The translations under genes were made by a program, and so were the position numbers. From positions 558,001 to 622,000 of the forward strand of contig JARVLF010000003.1 in assembly GCA_030849465.1 (NCBI GenBank): a stretch of 64,000 nt of DNA. The letters are read 5' to 3'. This document shows, in pieces, positions 39,537-49,141 of this stretch. Within the stretch, counting starts at the first letter, position 1. Every line of letters starts with the position of its first letter. The notes below the pieces were generated by a model that saw only the letters and a list, made by a program, of their open reading frames with translations, had not been told where the DNA came from and ran no database searches. This DNA comes from Moesziomyces globuligerus. Its lineage: Eukaryota; Basidiomycota; Ustilaginomycetes; Ustilaginales; Ustilaginaceae.

Positions 39537-41123
39537 TCAGGCCGCCCGAGGCTCGTGCGGCGGCGTGAGCGACTCGCTCTGCGCCTTGCGCAGCTCGCGC
39601 CCGGGCGGCGCGTAGCGCCGGTACACAAAGACGGCGAGCGAGGCGAGCGTCGAGAGCGCAAGCGTGCCCGAGATGAACGCGATGAAGGGCGTGAAACCGT
39701 AGCTGCCGTACGTCGACGCACTCCGCTTGTGGTCCGGGTAGAACTGCACCGCGATGATGGGACCGCACATGGCGGCGACGCCGCGGATGCAGACGAGGTA
39801 GAGGAAGCGGAGCGAGAACTCGGAGGCGGGAGCGGTGGCGCGGATCTCGCGCGACATGGGCGTGAGGAACGACGAAAAGCCGCCGCCCGAGAGGCCGAAA
39901 AAGACGACGTAGACGACGATCTTGGTGAGCGAGCTGCCGGCGAAGCCAAAGACGAGCGCGGTGAAGACGAGGTTGAGCGTGGTCGAGGTGGCCATGATGA
40001 GCGGATAGGGGAAGCGGTCGACGAGGTAGCCGAGCACAAAGTAGGTCACCGCCGCCGAGGCATTGAAGGCCGAGAGCACGCCCGTCGAGGTGGCGCTGCT
40101 GAAGCCCATGGCGGTGGCGTAGTTGGAGATGTTGAGCGAGACCGAGTACCACGCCGTCGTCTGCGTCAGGATCGTCACCGAGTTGAGCAGCGTCAGCGGC
40201 GAGACGAGCGAGCGCGGAAAGCCGGGCACGATGCGCTTCCACCGGATCGGTCGCGCCACCGGCTCGAGCGTGCAGCCAGGGGCGAGGCACAGCACGGCGC
40301 CCCCCGAAACGAGGAGCTGGACGAGCGCCCAGGTGCGCAGCGTCCAGCGGAACCCGATGCGCTCGAGCATCTGCGTAAACAGGATCGGCCACACGATGCC
40401 GCCGATCGCCGAGCCGGCAAAGATGAGCGCGGTGGCAAAGCCGCGTCGGCGGTCCCACCAGTTGGGCAGCCAGAGGATGGTGGTGGTGAAGAGGTTGCCG
40501 CCAAAGATGCCGAGCAGCAGGCCCTGGAAGACGATGAGCAGCGCCACCGAGTTGGCAAAGCTCGCGATCAGCAGCGAGACGGACGAGGCGACGACGCAGG
40601 TGCAGGTAAAGACCATGATGAGCGACGGAAACATCGAGTAGAGACCAAAGGCGAGCAGCGGGATAAAGTGCTGCCCCGCGAGGAGCGAGGTGCCGATCGA
40701 GGAGATCGAGGTGAGCGATGCGTGGTGGAAGGGCGAGGCGGGGTCGTGCTGATGGTAGTCCTGGAACGAGCCGTAGCCGTAGGATGCGCCCCAGACCATG
40801 AACTCGATCGAGGCCGAGGCGAGGACGAACTTCCACGCTGCCCAGCCGCGATCCTTGACCGGGGCTTCCGCGTCGTCGTCATGGTGTGCGGGGCATGGTG
40901 CGCTGTCTCGAGCAGCAGATGTACACGAAGCGGCTGCTTGGCCATCCAAAGCGGGGGCTGGGCCTTGCTCTTCTACGTCGACGACTTCGGTCGCAAGTTT
41001 CTCGGCTGCCCCGTCGTTCTGCTGAGCCGTGACGTCGGAGGAGACGACATGATGGCGGGTTTGGAGATGATGAAGGGACTCGTCGAACTCCTGGGCGTGT
41101 GCCGCGAGCTCGACTTGTTCCAT
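39537..41123 (-). CDS. MFS transporter, monocarboxylate-porter (MCH/MCT) type
   Basis: 528 aa with a cytosolic N-terminus of about 90 polar residues, then 12 hydrophobic segments. WWDRRRGFATALIFAGSAIG after segment 4 and the GWAAWKFVLASASIEF start of segment 1 are typical of fungal proteins related to animal monocarboxylate transporters (riboflavin or monocarboxylate-like substrates in yeast MCH proteins). The substrate is not predictable. Start oddity: gctatataag, a perfect TATA-like sequence, sits directly against the ATG (41124-41133), where no leader would fit. The next in-frame Met is inside the first membrane segment, so the ATG at 41123 is still the best start. It converges on the acetyltransferase. 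Confidence 0.85.
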   Translation of the reverse strand: MEQVELAAHAQEFDESLHHLQTRHHVVSSDVTAQQNDGAAEKLATEVVDVEEQGPAPALDGQAAASCTSAARDSAPCPAHHDDDAEAPVKDRGWAAWKFVLASASIEFMVWGASYGYGSFQDYHQHDPASPFHHASLTSISSIGTSLLAGQHFIPLLAFGLYSMFPSLIMVFTCTCVVASSVSLLIASFANSVALLIVFQGLLLGIFGGNLFTTTILWLPNWWDRRRGFATALIFAGSAIGGIVWPILFTQMLERIGFRWTLRTWALVQLLVSGGAVLCLAPGCTLEPVARPIRWKRIVPGFPRSLVSPLTLLNSVTILTQTTAWYSVSLNISNYATAMGFSSATSTGVLSAFNASAAVTYFVLGYLVDRFPYPLIMATSTTLNLVFTALVFGFAGSSLTKIVVYVVFFGLSGGGFSSFLTPMSREIRATAPASEFSLRFLYLVCIRGVAAMCGPIIAVQFYPDHKRSASTYGSYGFTPFIAFISGTLALSTLASLAVFVYRRYAPPGRELRKAQSESLTPPHEPRAA

Positions 41124-42457
41124 GCTATATAAGTAGGAGGGGCGCGGCGGCGGCGAGGGGAGGAAGGGATGGGCGCTTGCGTGGGGGGCAGGCGTCGAAG
41201 GGCCAAGCGAGGATGGCGTGCTGGGAGCTGAGGATGTCGTGATGGATGATGAGGCTGGAGCGGATGCCCAACAAGCCGAGGTGGGCTCGAGTATTTGAGC
41301 AGCGAGGTCGAGCAGTGCAGCGCAGGTGGGCTAGAGCTTCATCTGGCCAAGCACAGCTGTTGCAGGCTCATGCAGCTGCCGTTCTGCAGCGAGCAGGCGC
41401 CTCTTGCTGCAAGAGGTGGGCTGCGAACACCACGCTCTGTGAGCACACGGCAGTGGCGTGTGACTCGCCAGAAGCAGGCTCTCGACGGAAAACAAGCCGA
41501 AGTTGCGTGGGTGCGTGTCTTGCTTTGCCTGGTCAGGCGCCGAGCCACGCAGCCGTCACAGAGGTTTGCATTTGGTGGCGACGGACGGATGTCAAGCTCG
41601 AGCTGCGAAAGGCGGCGTGGGCAAATGTGACCAAACAAAGTGAGATGCTCTTCAGTCAGGTCGTGGGAAGGTGGCGAGGGCAAAAGCTTTGCCGGATGGC
41701 CCGAGGATCTCGACGACGACGACTAGGACGAGGCGGAAGGAACCACCCTGCAGCTGCAATTCTGCCTCCGCTGCAGCGCGGGGCTGCCGAAATCCTGCGC
41801 GAATTTCGCCGAGGCCCGCGGCAGGCCCGAAGAGGTTGCCGAAGTTCCCAGCGGTTGGCGCTGGCCAGCGAGCCTGGAGCCCACGAAGCCCACGAAGCCC
41901 ACGCAGCCCACCAAGCCCAGCCGTCTGGATGTAATCATGCAGGGTCACGCTCCAACGCTTTTGGCCGGACTCTACGTTTGCGCGTGTTTCCGAATCGACC
42001 TCGATCGTGATTCTATCTCCAGAGTGGCATCGATAGCGTGTGACTCGAAGCCACCGCCAGGCACGGCTGAGCTTAACCAGGCTTGGGCCATGAGAGCGAG
42101 TCGATGGCGCGCGTTGACATGACTTTGACAGCTGCATGAACAATAACAACGTGTTTGTAGTAGAGATTCAACATTATTTCATTTTCATCCGTCCGAGTGG
42201 ATCGCCGTTGCATCTGACAAATTGACGCGCGCTGAACAGCTTCCCGTTGCGTTCCGGCTTCCGAAGCCACTCGCTCTGCTTTGTGGCGAGGCAATGGAAA
42301 AAGTGCATTCTTCTCGCCCTCGTCATACCTTGCCATCTGCATCCCTCCACCGATACTCAGCGACCGCAAATCCGTGCGTGCTGCTCCTTCCCGAACCTCG
42401 ACAGCGTATCTCGAGCTGCGACTGCACGGGCTGCACGCGCTGCACGGGCTAGGGGCC
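41124..42457. other. 1.3 kb intergenic region with a 9-bp tandem repeat
   Basis: It contains a tandem repeat at 41881-41916 and otherwise only short overlapping frames. It includes the upstream regions of the MFS gene (-) and the small hydrophobic protein (+). Confidence 0.4.
41881..41916. repeat. Four tandem 9-bp units
   Basis: ccacgaagc, ccacgaagc, ccacgcagc, ccaccaagc, followed by a partial unit. It is an in-phase multiple of three but not within a supported gene. Confidence 0.85.
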
Positions 42458-42748
42458 ATGTGGAGAGCGCTCACCAATCCGTCGGTGCGCACACGCCGTC
42501 TGGCCACCTCGAGCTTCTTTGTGGCGACGTTTGCCGCCTCGATCCTCACCGTCTCGCTCTCCGCATCCACCATCCTCCCCTGCCCCGCATCGGCGAGGTC
42601 GTCCACGCGCGGTACGCTCTCGGAAGAAGCTGGCGCCGCAGACCGCGAAAAGATGCCGCACGCCGTAGGACAGAAGGTCGTCCTCACCCGCAAGGGCGGC
42701 TGGATCGAAATCGAGCCTCCCCGCACCAGCATACCGCCAAGATCATGA
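42458..42748 (+). CDS. Small protein with a single hydrophobic segment
   Basis: 96 aa from ATGTGGAGAGCG. An N-terminal basic stretch (MWRALTNPSVRTRRLATSS) leads into one hydrophobic segment (FFVATFAASILTVSLSA), then STILPCPA, and a polar tail containing GQKVVLTRKGGWIEIE. Short proteins with a basic start and a single membrane span are often inner mitochondrial membrane assembly factors, but I do not recognise the family. The upstream part of the frame (from 42281) lacks this pattern, so I start at 42458. It converges on the LCCL gene. Confidence 0.5.
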   Translation: MWRALTNPSVRTRRLATSSFFVATFAASILTVSLSASTILPCPASARSSTRGTLSEEAGAADREKMPHAVGQKVVLTRKGGWIEIEPPRTSIPPRS

Positions 42749-42981
42749 CACTCGCGCCAGTGGGCTCAAAACCGCGAACCGAACAGCATGGCCCCTTGCA
42801 TCACCCCCACTCGTCTGGACTCGATTCCATTGTACCACCATCCCATCTTGCATCGTGTAATCTTAACGTCCCTTGTCAGTTCTAAGCGTTCTCGTCGTCC
42901 CGCCTCGCGCCTTGTCCCTATCGCTACACACGCCTCGCCTGCGTAAATATGTCTGTGCGATTGCTTCATAGGGCGGCTCGA

Positions 42982-45138
42982 CTATGTTGCGCCAGGAGGC
43001 GCAGGCGTCCATGTTCCGTTGGCCAAGACCGCCACGGCGGCGCGCGTGAAGTCGCCCGCGCCGCCGCCGGCGCTGAAGGCGACGCGCAGATAGTGCGGCA
43101 GCTCTCGCACCGTCTGGTTGGTCGGAACGCTCTCGGCTGGTTGGCCATCCACCTGTCTCTGCGTCGCCAGCGTCTCGACGAGGCCGGAAAGGTTGAAGCT
43201 CGTCGCGGCGCCCTGGTATCGGAGCACATCGTCCACCAGGAGCTGGTAGCCATCCCAGTCGCTCTTTTCGTCGTCGGGGATGGCGTTCCAGCGCACTACG
43301 CCGTCGGCTCCTGTCCAGTCGGACGCGGTCGTGTTGAAGCTCGCCTGTGCCGTGCCTCCCGTCGCATCGCCCTGCACTACCGCCTTGTCCTGCAGCAGGC
43401 CGTCGAAGCCCCACCTCGCCACGCCGTTGGTCAACATGCCGAGCAGAAAGGCAATGTAGACCAACCCGAGCCGTGTGGGGAACGCACACGCAGGCAGCAG
43501 CACCAGCGCAATAATGTAGTGGTGCAGCCGAAGCGTCTCGCCCGGCACCGCTGCCGCTAGCCCCACCAGCACACCCCCGACCACGTAGAGCACAGCGTAC
43601 TTGGCCAGGTAGCCCGTCTTGCGCACCACGCGCACCTGGTTCACCGCGATCGCCGCCACCACCGCCACGATGACGATCAGCGCCACCAGACTGCCCGGCT
43701 GCTGCTCAATGTCGCGCGCCACCAGCCTCTGCAGCGGCACCTTTGCAAAGACCACGTTGAGCAGCACGCCGAGCCACCAGAAGCCCAACGTCCAGAAGGT
43801 GCTCTCCACTGGTTGCCGTCCAAACGCCGGCCAGACGAAGCGGAAGGCGAGTCGCCAGATGGCGTAGCACACAAAGAGGAAGGGCAGAAAGTCGCCCATC
43901 GCTGCTCCGATCGGCGGCGGATAGTCGCGTGGCTCCGAGACCAGATTGATGTGCCAGAAGCCGACGCACGCCAGCGTCCAGAACCACACGATCCGCTTGG
44001 GCCTCAGCACGAACCCGACCGCCGCCGAGACGAGCGCATTGAGCACGTAGCCCTGCCATCTCCGATCGGTGCATTGCGCCGAGGCTTGGATCGGCTCGAA
44101 GCGGTAGCCGAGCGGGAAGGTCGAGGCGAAGCCGATCGAGTCGATCCCGTTGGCTGTGCTCGGTTCGAACGCAGCGTGCGCACCGATCAGACGTACCGAG
44201 CCACAGCCGCCGTGCGCGTTGCGGATGACGCCGGCATGGATTGCAGCTGCGCAGATGAACGAGTCGCCGCGGTAGGTGCGCTCGCCATCGCCTCCGCCCA
44301 CCACGAGCGGGCGGTAGTTGATGCGCTGATCGCCGACCGCACGCGGGTTGAGCAGCGTCACATCGACGCAGTTGGCCGGACACCGAAACGGCTGTCCTAC
44401 CTGGGACTCTGGCGTGTAGAAGGGCGAGCAGTCGGCGCCGTTCAAGCCACACTGGCCGTTGCGGAGCCAGTAGGTCGAGGTGCACGAGAGGAACGCCGGC
44501 GTGCGCGAGACGCCGTCGCTGCCCACCACGGCCGACTGGAACCACAGCGACTTTGCCTGGAACGCAAAGCCCAGCGTCCAGCCGAAGATGACCAGCACCA
44601 GCACAAGCCAGTGCAGGCGGTTGAGCTTCGCATCCGCGCATACGGTCCGCCACCAAGCCAGACCGGGCGAGATGTGGTCGCTGCGCACCTCGTCGTCCAG
44701 CGCGTGCTCGGTGGCTGCAAAACCGCCGTGAGCATCGTACGTACTCCCGTCGTGCCGTTCGCCAGAGTCCCTGGGGTCTTTCCACGCAATCGGGTCGGTG
44801 AACCGCGTCCAGGCGCGCTCGATACGCGCCAGCGGCCACCATCGATAGTGCCGAACCATCAGCCGCGCAGTCGGCTTCGGCCCCAACACCCATCTCCGAA
44901 TGCCGTCCAGCTTCGATGCGCCGGCGCGGCACGTCGTTGTCGCCTCGCTACGTCCCAACGACGTCGACAGACCAGCAGCGGGAGCCGCGTAGTAGATCGG
45001 CTCGAGTTCCGGCTGCAAGCTAAGCGGCGTCACGCACGAGTGGCGCGACTTCTTGACGGGATCGGGCTGGCTCGTTGCCGCCACGCTCTCGCTCTGCTGC
45101 GACGAGCCACGTATGCTGCTGTCGTACGTCTCGTCCAT
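42982..45138 (-). CDS. LCCL-domain multispanning membrane protein
   Basis: 718 aa; I start at the ATG at 45138 (MDETYDSS), the first real ATG in the frame. Layout: about 180 polar N-terminal residues; a first hydrophobic segment (WLVLVLVIFGWTLGFAF); an extracellular or lumenal LCCL domain at about residues 230-340 with its cysteines (FRCPANCVDVTLLNP, YRGDSFICAAAIHAGVI, GGCGSVRLIG); then eight or so further hydrophobic segments; and a C-terminal lumenal region of about 130 residues. LCCL domains occur in cochlin, Limulus factor C and apicomplexan proteins, and fungi have a conserved membrane-bound LCCL family of unknown function. A role at the cell surface or in the secretory pathway is inferred. 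Single exon. Confidence 0.83.
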   Translation of the reverse strand: MDETYDSSIRGSSQQSESVAATSQPDPVKKSRHSCVTPLSLQPELEPIYYAAPAAGLSTSLGRSEATTTCRAGASKLDGIRRWVLGPKPTARLMVRHYRWWPLARIERAWTRFTDPIAWKDPRDSGERHDGSTYDAHGGFAATEHALDDEVRSDHISPGLAWWRTVCADAKLNRLHWLVLVLVIFGWTLGFAFQAKSLWFQSAVVGSDGVSRTPAFLSCTSTYWLRNGQCGLNGADCSPFYTPESQVGQPFRCPANCVDVTLLNPRAVGDQRINYRPLVVGGGDGERTYRGDSFICAAAIHAGVIRNAHGGCGSVRLIGAHAAFEPSTANGIDSIGFASTFPLGYRFEPIQASAQCTDRRWQGYVLNALVSAAVGFVLRPKRIVWFWTLACVGFWHINLVSEPRDYPPPIGAAMGDFLPFLFVCYAIWRLAFRFVWPAFGRQPVESTFWTLGFWWLGVLLNVVFAKVPLQRLVARDIEQQPGSLVALIVIVAVVAAIAVNQVRVVRKTGYLAKYAVLYVVGGVLVGLAAAVPGETLRLHHYIIALVLLPACAFPTRLGLVYIAFLLGMLTNGVARWGFDGLLQDKAVVQGDATGGTAQASFNTTASDWTGADGVVRWNAIPDDEKSDWDGYQLLVDDVLRYQGAATSFNLSGLVETLATQRQVDGQPAESVPTNQTVRELPHYLRVAFSAGGGAGDFTRAAVAVLANGTWTPAPPGAT

Positions 45139-45524
45139 GGCTGCCGTAGATGGTGGCAGCAACCTGCGACTCTGCGACGGGCCTCGGCCAAAAGGCGGCA
45201 ATGCTCTCTCAGCCTGCCCAAGCGAGCTGGCGTCGTGTGGAGGAAGTTGGCCCTTTTTTATTATTTGCCGCAGATCGACGCTGTACGGTACAGGGTCTCA
45301 CTTCTCACCGCCAGCCCTCGTTGCTCACGCCTCACAGTGGACAGCTTGACCTGCCGATTGGACCAACGGCTTGAGGCAGGGACGGGAATGCGACAAAAGA
45401 GACGTCTATGGTATTACTGCGATGCGAAAAGAGAGTCGTAGGACAGATAAGGCATACAGGTGACACAACACTGAAGGCGCTAGAGATTACTCGAGACGGA
45501 ACAAGCGCGAGCGCAGGCGCGAGC
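45139..45524. other. Intergenic region upstream of the LCCL gene
   Basis: 386 bp between two minus-strand genes. An A/T tract (tttttttattattt, about 45250-45263) could act as a core promoter element for the LCCL gene. Nothing else is seen. Confidence 0.35.
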
Positions 45525-46547
45525 CTAGAGGTTGGCCTGGGACTTTGTGTTGACGGCGACGAAGCGGTAGCGGACGTCGCCGTTCTTGAGGCGTTCGACG
45601 GCGTTGTTGATGGCCTCCTCGGTCATGGGGACTTCTTCGATGATGGGCTTGATGGCGTGGCGGGCGGCGAACTCGAGCATCTTTGCGTGCACCTCGCGGG
45701 TGGCGACGAGGGAGCCCTGGATCTTGAGCTGCTTGCCGATGATGGGCATGTAGGGGAAGACGAAATCGTTGCTGTCGACGGAGAGCGGGATGATGGTGGC
45801 GTCCTTCTCGAGCACGTTGAGGTAGGTCTTCCAGTCGGGCTGGGCGCTCGAGGTGACCATGAGGAAGTCGACCGGCTTGACGCCCTCGAGCGTGGGGTTG
45901 TTCTTTGCGGCGACGAACTCGTGCGCGCCGAGCTGGATCGCCTCGTCGCGCTTGTTCTCTGAGCCGGAGAAGACGACGACCTCGCAGCCCATCTTGTTGA
46001 GGAACTGGATGGCGAGGTGACCGAGGCCGCCGATGCCAAAGACGCCGACGCGGTCGTAGGGGCTGATGCCAGCATCGTGCATCGCGCCAAAGACGGTGGC
46101 GCCGCCGCACTGGAGCGGAGCGGCGTGCTTGAGCTCGAGCGCGTCGGGGATGCGGTGGCAGAAGTGCTCGGTGATGACAAAGCGATCGCCGAACGAGGCC
46201 TGGTCGAGGTCGGCGCGCGCGTACATGCTGTTGTCGTAGCAGTTGGTGTCGCGACCCTTGCGGCAGAACTTGCACGTGCCGCACGAGTCGTGGTTGTAGC
46301 CCCAGCCGACGCGATCGCCCTTCTTGAAGTTCTTGACCTCGGCTCCGACCTGCGAGACGACGCCGACACCCTCGTGGCCGAGCACCATGTCCTTCTTGAG
46401 GTAGTGGATGTCGGTGTAGCACAGACCCGAGTGCGTGATGTCGATCACCACGTCGCGCGCGTTGACGGTGCGATCGCCACCCTGCGCCTTGACGACCTTG
46501 CCCGAGGACGAGCCCTTGAAGACAGTGCCGAGGTTGACGGTGGTCAT
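45525..46547 (-). CDS. Zinc-dependent alcohol dehydrogenase, cinnamyl-alcohol-dehydrogenase-like
   Basis: 340 aa medium-chain dehydrogenase. Catalytic zinc ligands: Cys43 (GLCYTD), His58-Glu59 (LGHEGVG) and Cys147 (LQCGGAT). Structural zinc: Cys89, Cys92, Cys95, Cys103 (CGTCKFCRKGRDTNC). The coenzyme site is GIGGLG (171-176) followed by FSGSENK, the loop that often accepts NADP in the CAD group. The text GYNHDSCGTC and MYARADLDQASFGD fits fungal NADP-dependent alcohol/aldehyde reductases. It probably reduces aldehydes to alcohols in the cytosol; the physiological substrate is unknown. Same strand as the LCCL gene upstream in map order, without evidence of linkage. Confidence 0.9.
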   Translation of the reverse strand: MTTVNLGTVFKGSSSGKVVKAQGGDRTVNARDVVIDITHSGLCYTDIHYLKKDMVLGHEGVGVVSQVGAEVKNFKKGDRVGWGYNHDSCGTCKFCRKGRDTNCYDNSMYARADLDQASFGDRFVITEHFCHRIPDALELKHAAPLQCGGATVFGAMHDAGISPYDRVGVFGIGGLGHLAIQFLNKMGCEVVVFSGSENKRDEAIQLGAHEFVAAKNNPTLEGVKPVDFLMVTSSAQPDWKTYLNVLEKDATIIPLSVDSNDFVFPYMPIIGKQLKIQGSLVATREVHAKMLEFAARHAIKPIIEEVPMTEEAINNAVERLKNGDVRYRFVAVNTKSQANL

Positions 46548-47819
46548 TTTTTGGAACGGATGAGTGGAAGGCTATTACAGAGATGGGGTGATGGTGGTGG
46601 TGGCAGCTCAGGGCGCGGCGACAGAGAGGATGCGGACGGGCTTAAATGTGGGCTGGGTGCGAACCTGCGAATGATCAAGCTTCCGATCCGGGAAGAAGGC
46701 ACAATCCGTCGCACAGGCCTAGCGTCGCTGCCTCTGTCTCGATACAGACCAGGCCGGAGCTCGAAAAGATTTCGGCGGCGAGGCTAGAATCGAGCCGGAC
46801 ATAACCCTGCGCTCGCCTGCGCTCGCATGAGCGAAGTGCATCTCGTGGGCGGCGAGCCGAGAGTGGGTGCAGGAGGACGATCCTCTTTCGCCAACGGCTC
46901 CTAACCCACTTGCGTCGTAATGCCGCACACGCAGGCGGACGGGACCATGCAAACTGGATGACGCATTGGCATGTGCCGACAGTGGCGTGGTGCTGCCGCT
47001 GCGAGCTGCATCTCATTTTGCTTTCAGGCAACAAGCAAAGAAGAACCGATGCCATCCACTTATCTTCTCTGACACCTCCACTCTCCAGTCGTCGGAATTT
47101 AGGCACCAGACGGGCCAAGGCGAGGCGATCCGATGCGATGCGATGCGATGCGAACTGAGCGAATGATGACATGCGACATCCAAATCTTGCACAAACGCCG
47201 AAGCAAACAGAGACCCTTTTTTGCTTGTTTTTCCAGCGCGAAAACGAAAATCTTCGGACGGGCTTTGTGGTTAAATTTTCCACGCGAGCCAAAAAAAGGC
47301 AAACAGGGAAAAATGGAACGCGACAGAAAGTGCCGGGTCGCTGCCACGTTGCAGCGTGCAGCAGGCCTCGCACGACATCATCCTCGTCACGTTGCATCCG
47401 GGCCACTTGCAAGCAGAGAGCCGCTCCAGTTGTGCGGCTCGTGAGCGACCTTTCGCCCACATCGGCATCAACGTACGTGTGAGCCTTTTCTCCTCGTCAG
47501 CTGCGAGGCCGAGAGGGCGCGCCACCACGTTGCAGCCAGGATGATCTTGAGCAAAGGGGCGAGGGGCGGTGTGCGTCTGCGGTGGAAGCTCGGCTGGGTG
47601 ACCGGGCCGGCAATGCAAGCGAGCCGGATCGGCTCGTGGATGGTCAGCGCTTGTGGTGAGCTTAAGCCCGAGCGGTGGAGCTGGGAAGAGACGACGCTGG
47701 TTTGCTCGGCGGCTTTTCGGCGCCAGATGCTCCAGCCGGGATCGTCCCGATCTGGCAATCGATGAATCTCCCGATCGTGCGCCGTCGTCGGGGATGGTAT
47801 GCGCTTTCGCTTTGGTGGT
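46548..47819. other. 1.27 kb intergenic region
   Basis: Between the ADH start and the 3' end of the racemase-like gene. It includes an imperfect gatgc microsatellite near 47127-47152 and an A/T-rich patch near 47200-47320. No supported gene. Confidence 0.4.
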
Positions 47820-48593
47820 TTAGGCACGGTAGCTTGTTCTTGCGAGGCCGGCGAGGATGTGCATGCCTGCGATGGCGCCGTCGATGACGGCGATGTCGGC
47901 GTGATCCGGTCCGAGCGCAGCGCATGCTCGGCGTACCAGCGGCTCCATGCCCGTCATGCCCGCACATCCTAGGATGATGACGTCGGCGCCAGCATCGACG
48001 AGCTGCTGTGCCCCCTTTGTGATGGCCGCATCGACCTTGGTCCTGTTGCCCGTCTGGAGCTCTACGACGCCGAGTCCCGTTGCGTGCGTGCCTACGTATC
48101 GATCGCTATTGCCACCGAGGAGCTTGCGTACGCCGGCTTCGACGTCGGGGACGACGGATCTGCCCGTTGTCAGCACGCCGAAGCGCGACCCGCACGAGAG
48201 CGCGTGTAGGATGGCGGCCTCGAGCAGATGGACGGCGGGTTTGGAGGGGCACTTTTGACGCAGCATGCCGACGAGAGGATGATCGCTGAAGCACGCCACC
48301 AAGAACGCAGAAGCAGGATGCAACCGCAAGTCGGACGAGGGCGACGAGGCGACCAAAGATCGGTACGTTTCCGCCGCAGAGATGATCGAGCCAGGCATGT
48401 CTTGGATGCTCTCGGGCGCCTCGGGTGGGCCCGTGACAAAGTGCGCTCGACATCCTACCGGCGTCGAGAGAGACGCGGCCAGCGCGTCCGTGATCACGCT
48501 CGAGCTGTTCGGATTCACCACGTAGATCTCCGCCATCGAAGACGTCGACCCCATCGTCGCCGGCATCAACGTCGTATCGGCTACAGGTGCCAT
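47820..48593 (-). CDS. Asp/Glu/hydantoin racemase family protein, DCG1-like
   Basis: 257 aa from the ATG at 48593; an ATG at 48536 (MAEIYVVNPNSSS) gives 238 aa, nearer the yeast DCG1 length, and is equally likely. The N-terminal strand IYVVNPNSSSVIT is the family start. The two catalytic cysteines of the cofactor-independent racemase fold are Cys101 (ACFSDHP) and Cys210 (LGCAGMTG). GSRFGVLTTG and DAGADVIILG are further family motifs. In yeast, DCG1 is a nitrogen-regulated gene near the allantoin genes and its reaction is unproved. A role in hydantoin, allantoin or purine nitrogen use is inference; no allantoin gene lies in this window. Cytosolic. Confidence 0.85.
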   Translation of the reverse strand: MAPVADTTLMPATMGSTSSMAEIYVVNPNSSSVITDALAASLSTPVGCRAHFVTGPPEAPESIQDMPGSIISAAETYRSLVASSPSSDLRLHPASAFLVACFSDHPLVGMLRQKCPSKPAVHLLEAAILHALSCGSRFGVLTTGRSVVPDVEAGVRKLLGGNSDRYVGTHATGLGVVELQTGNRTKVDAAITKGAQQLVDAGADVIILGCAGMTGMEPLVRRACAALGPDHADIAVIDGAIAGMHILAGLARTSYRA

Positions 48594-49141
48594 GGCGGTG
48601 GTACTTGGGGGATAAGGGTCCGAAACGTTCGCAACGTGAGGAGCGGATGGTGACGGTTGCGTACAAAGGTCAGCAGTCGAGCTAGCTCTTCTGGTCAAAG
48701 CGAGTCTGAAGCATGCGGCGAGCTGGGGGATAGCGTGCCAGTGTTGGTGCCGGTGCCAGTGCCAAGCGCTGGATGCAATGGCATGGCTCCAGCAGCAGGG
48801 CTCGGCTCCAGTGCAGCAGCAGCATGCTTTTCCGCGCGTTATCAGCGGGGCGCGACGCCTTTATCGCGGGCGCTGCGACTCCACCTCGGCAACCCACCCG
48901 CATCTCCGCTCCCCCGACCCTGAACCCCGCGCAATCTCGCCCGAGCCTCCGCTTTGCTTCAGCCTCGGCCCCACACTCTAAAATCCACCATTGCCTCACA
49001 CACCCGCCGCCGCCATATTGCACATGCGGGGACGAGAGAGAGCGCAAGAACGTGATCAAATCGATGCAGCGCTTGAACGCGCGGTGTGTAGCTACTGGGG
49101 TGCAGAGGAACCGCTTTCTAGCCCAGGAGAGAGCAAGGTCT
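48594..49141. other. Intergenic region upstream of the racemase-like gene
   Basis: 548 bp. No supported gene, and no clear TATA element. Confidence 0.35.

Noticed and set aside
39555..41132. Plus-strand open frame of 525 codons over the MFS transporter
   Set aside because: Antisense shadow, mainly Arg/Glu/Asp/Gly repeats.
47124..47156. gatgc-type pentanucleotide tract
   Set aside because: Too short and imperfect to be more than ordinary simple sequence.
47820..48593. Allantoin/purine degradation cluster
   Set aside because: Only the DCG1-like gene is present; surrounding genes have unrelated roles.
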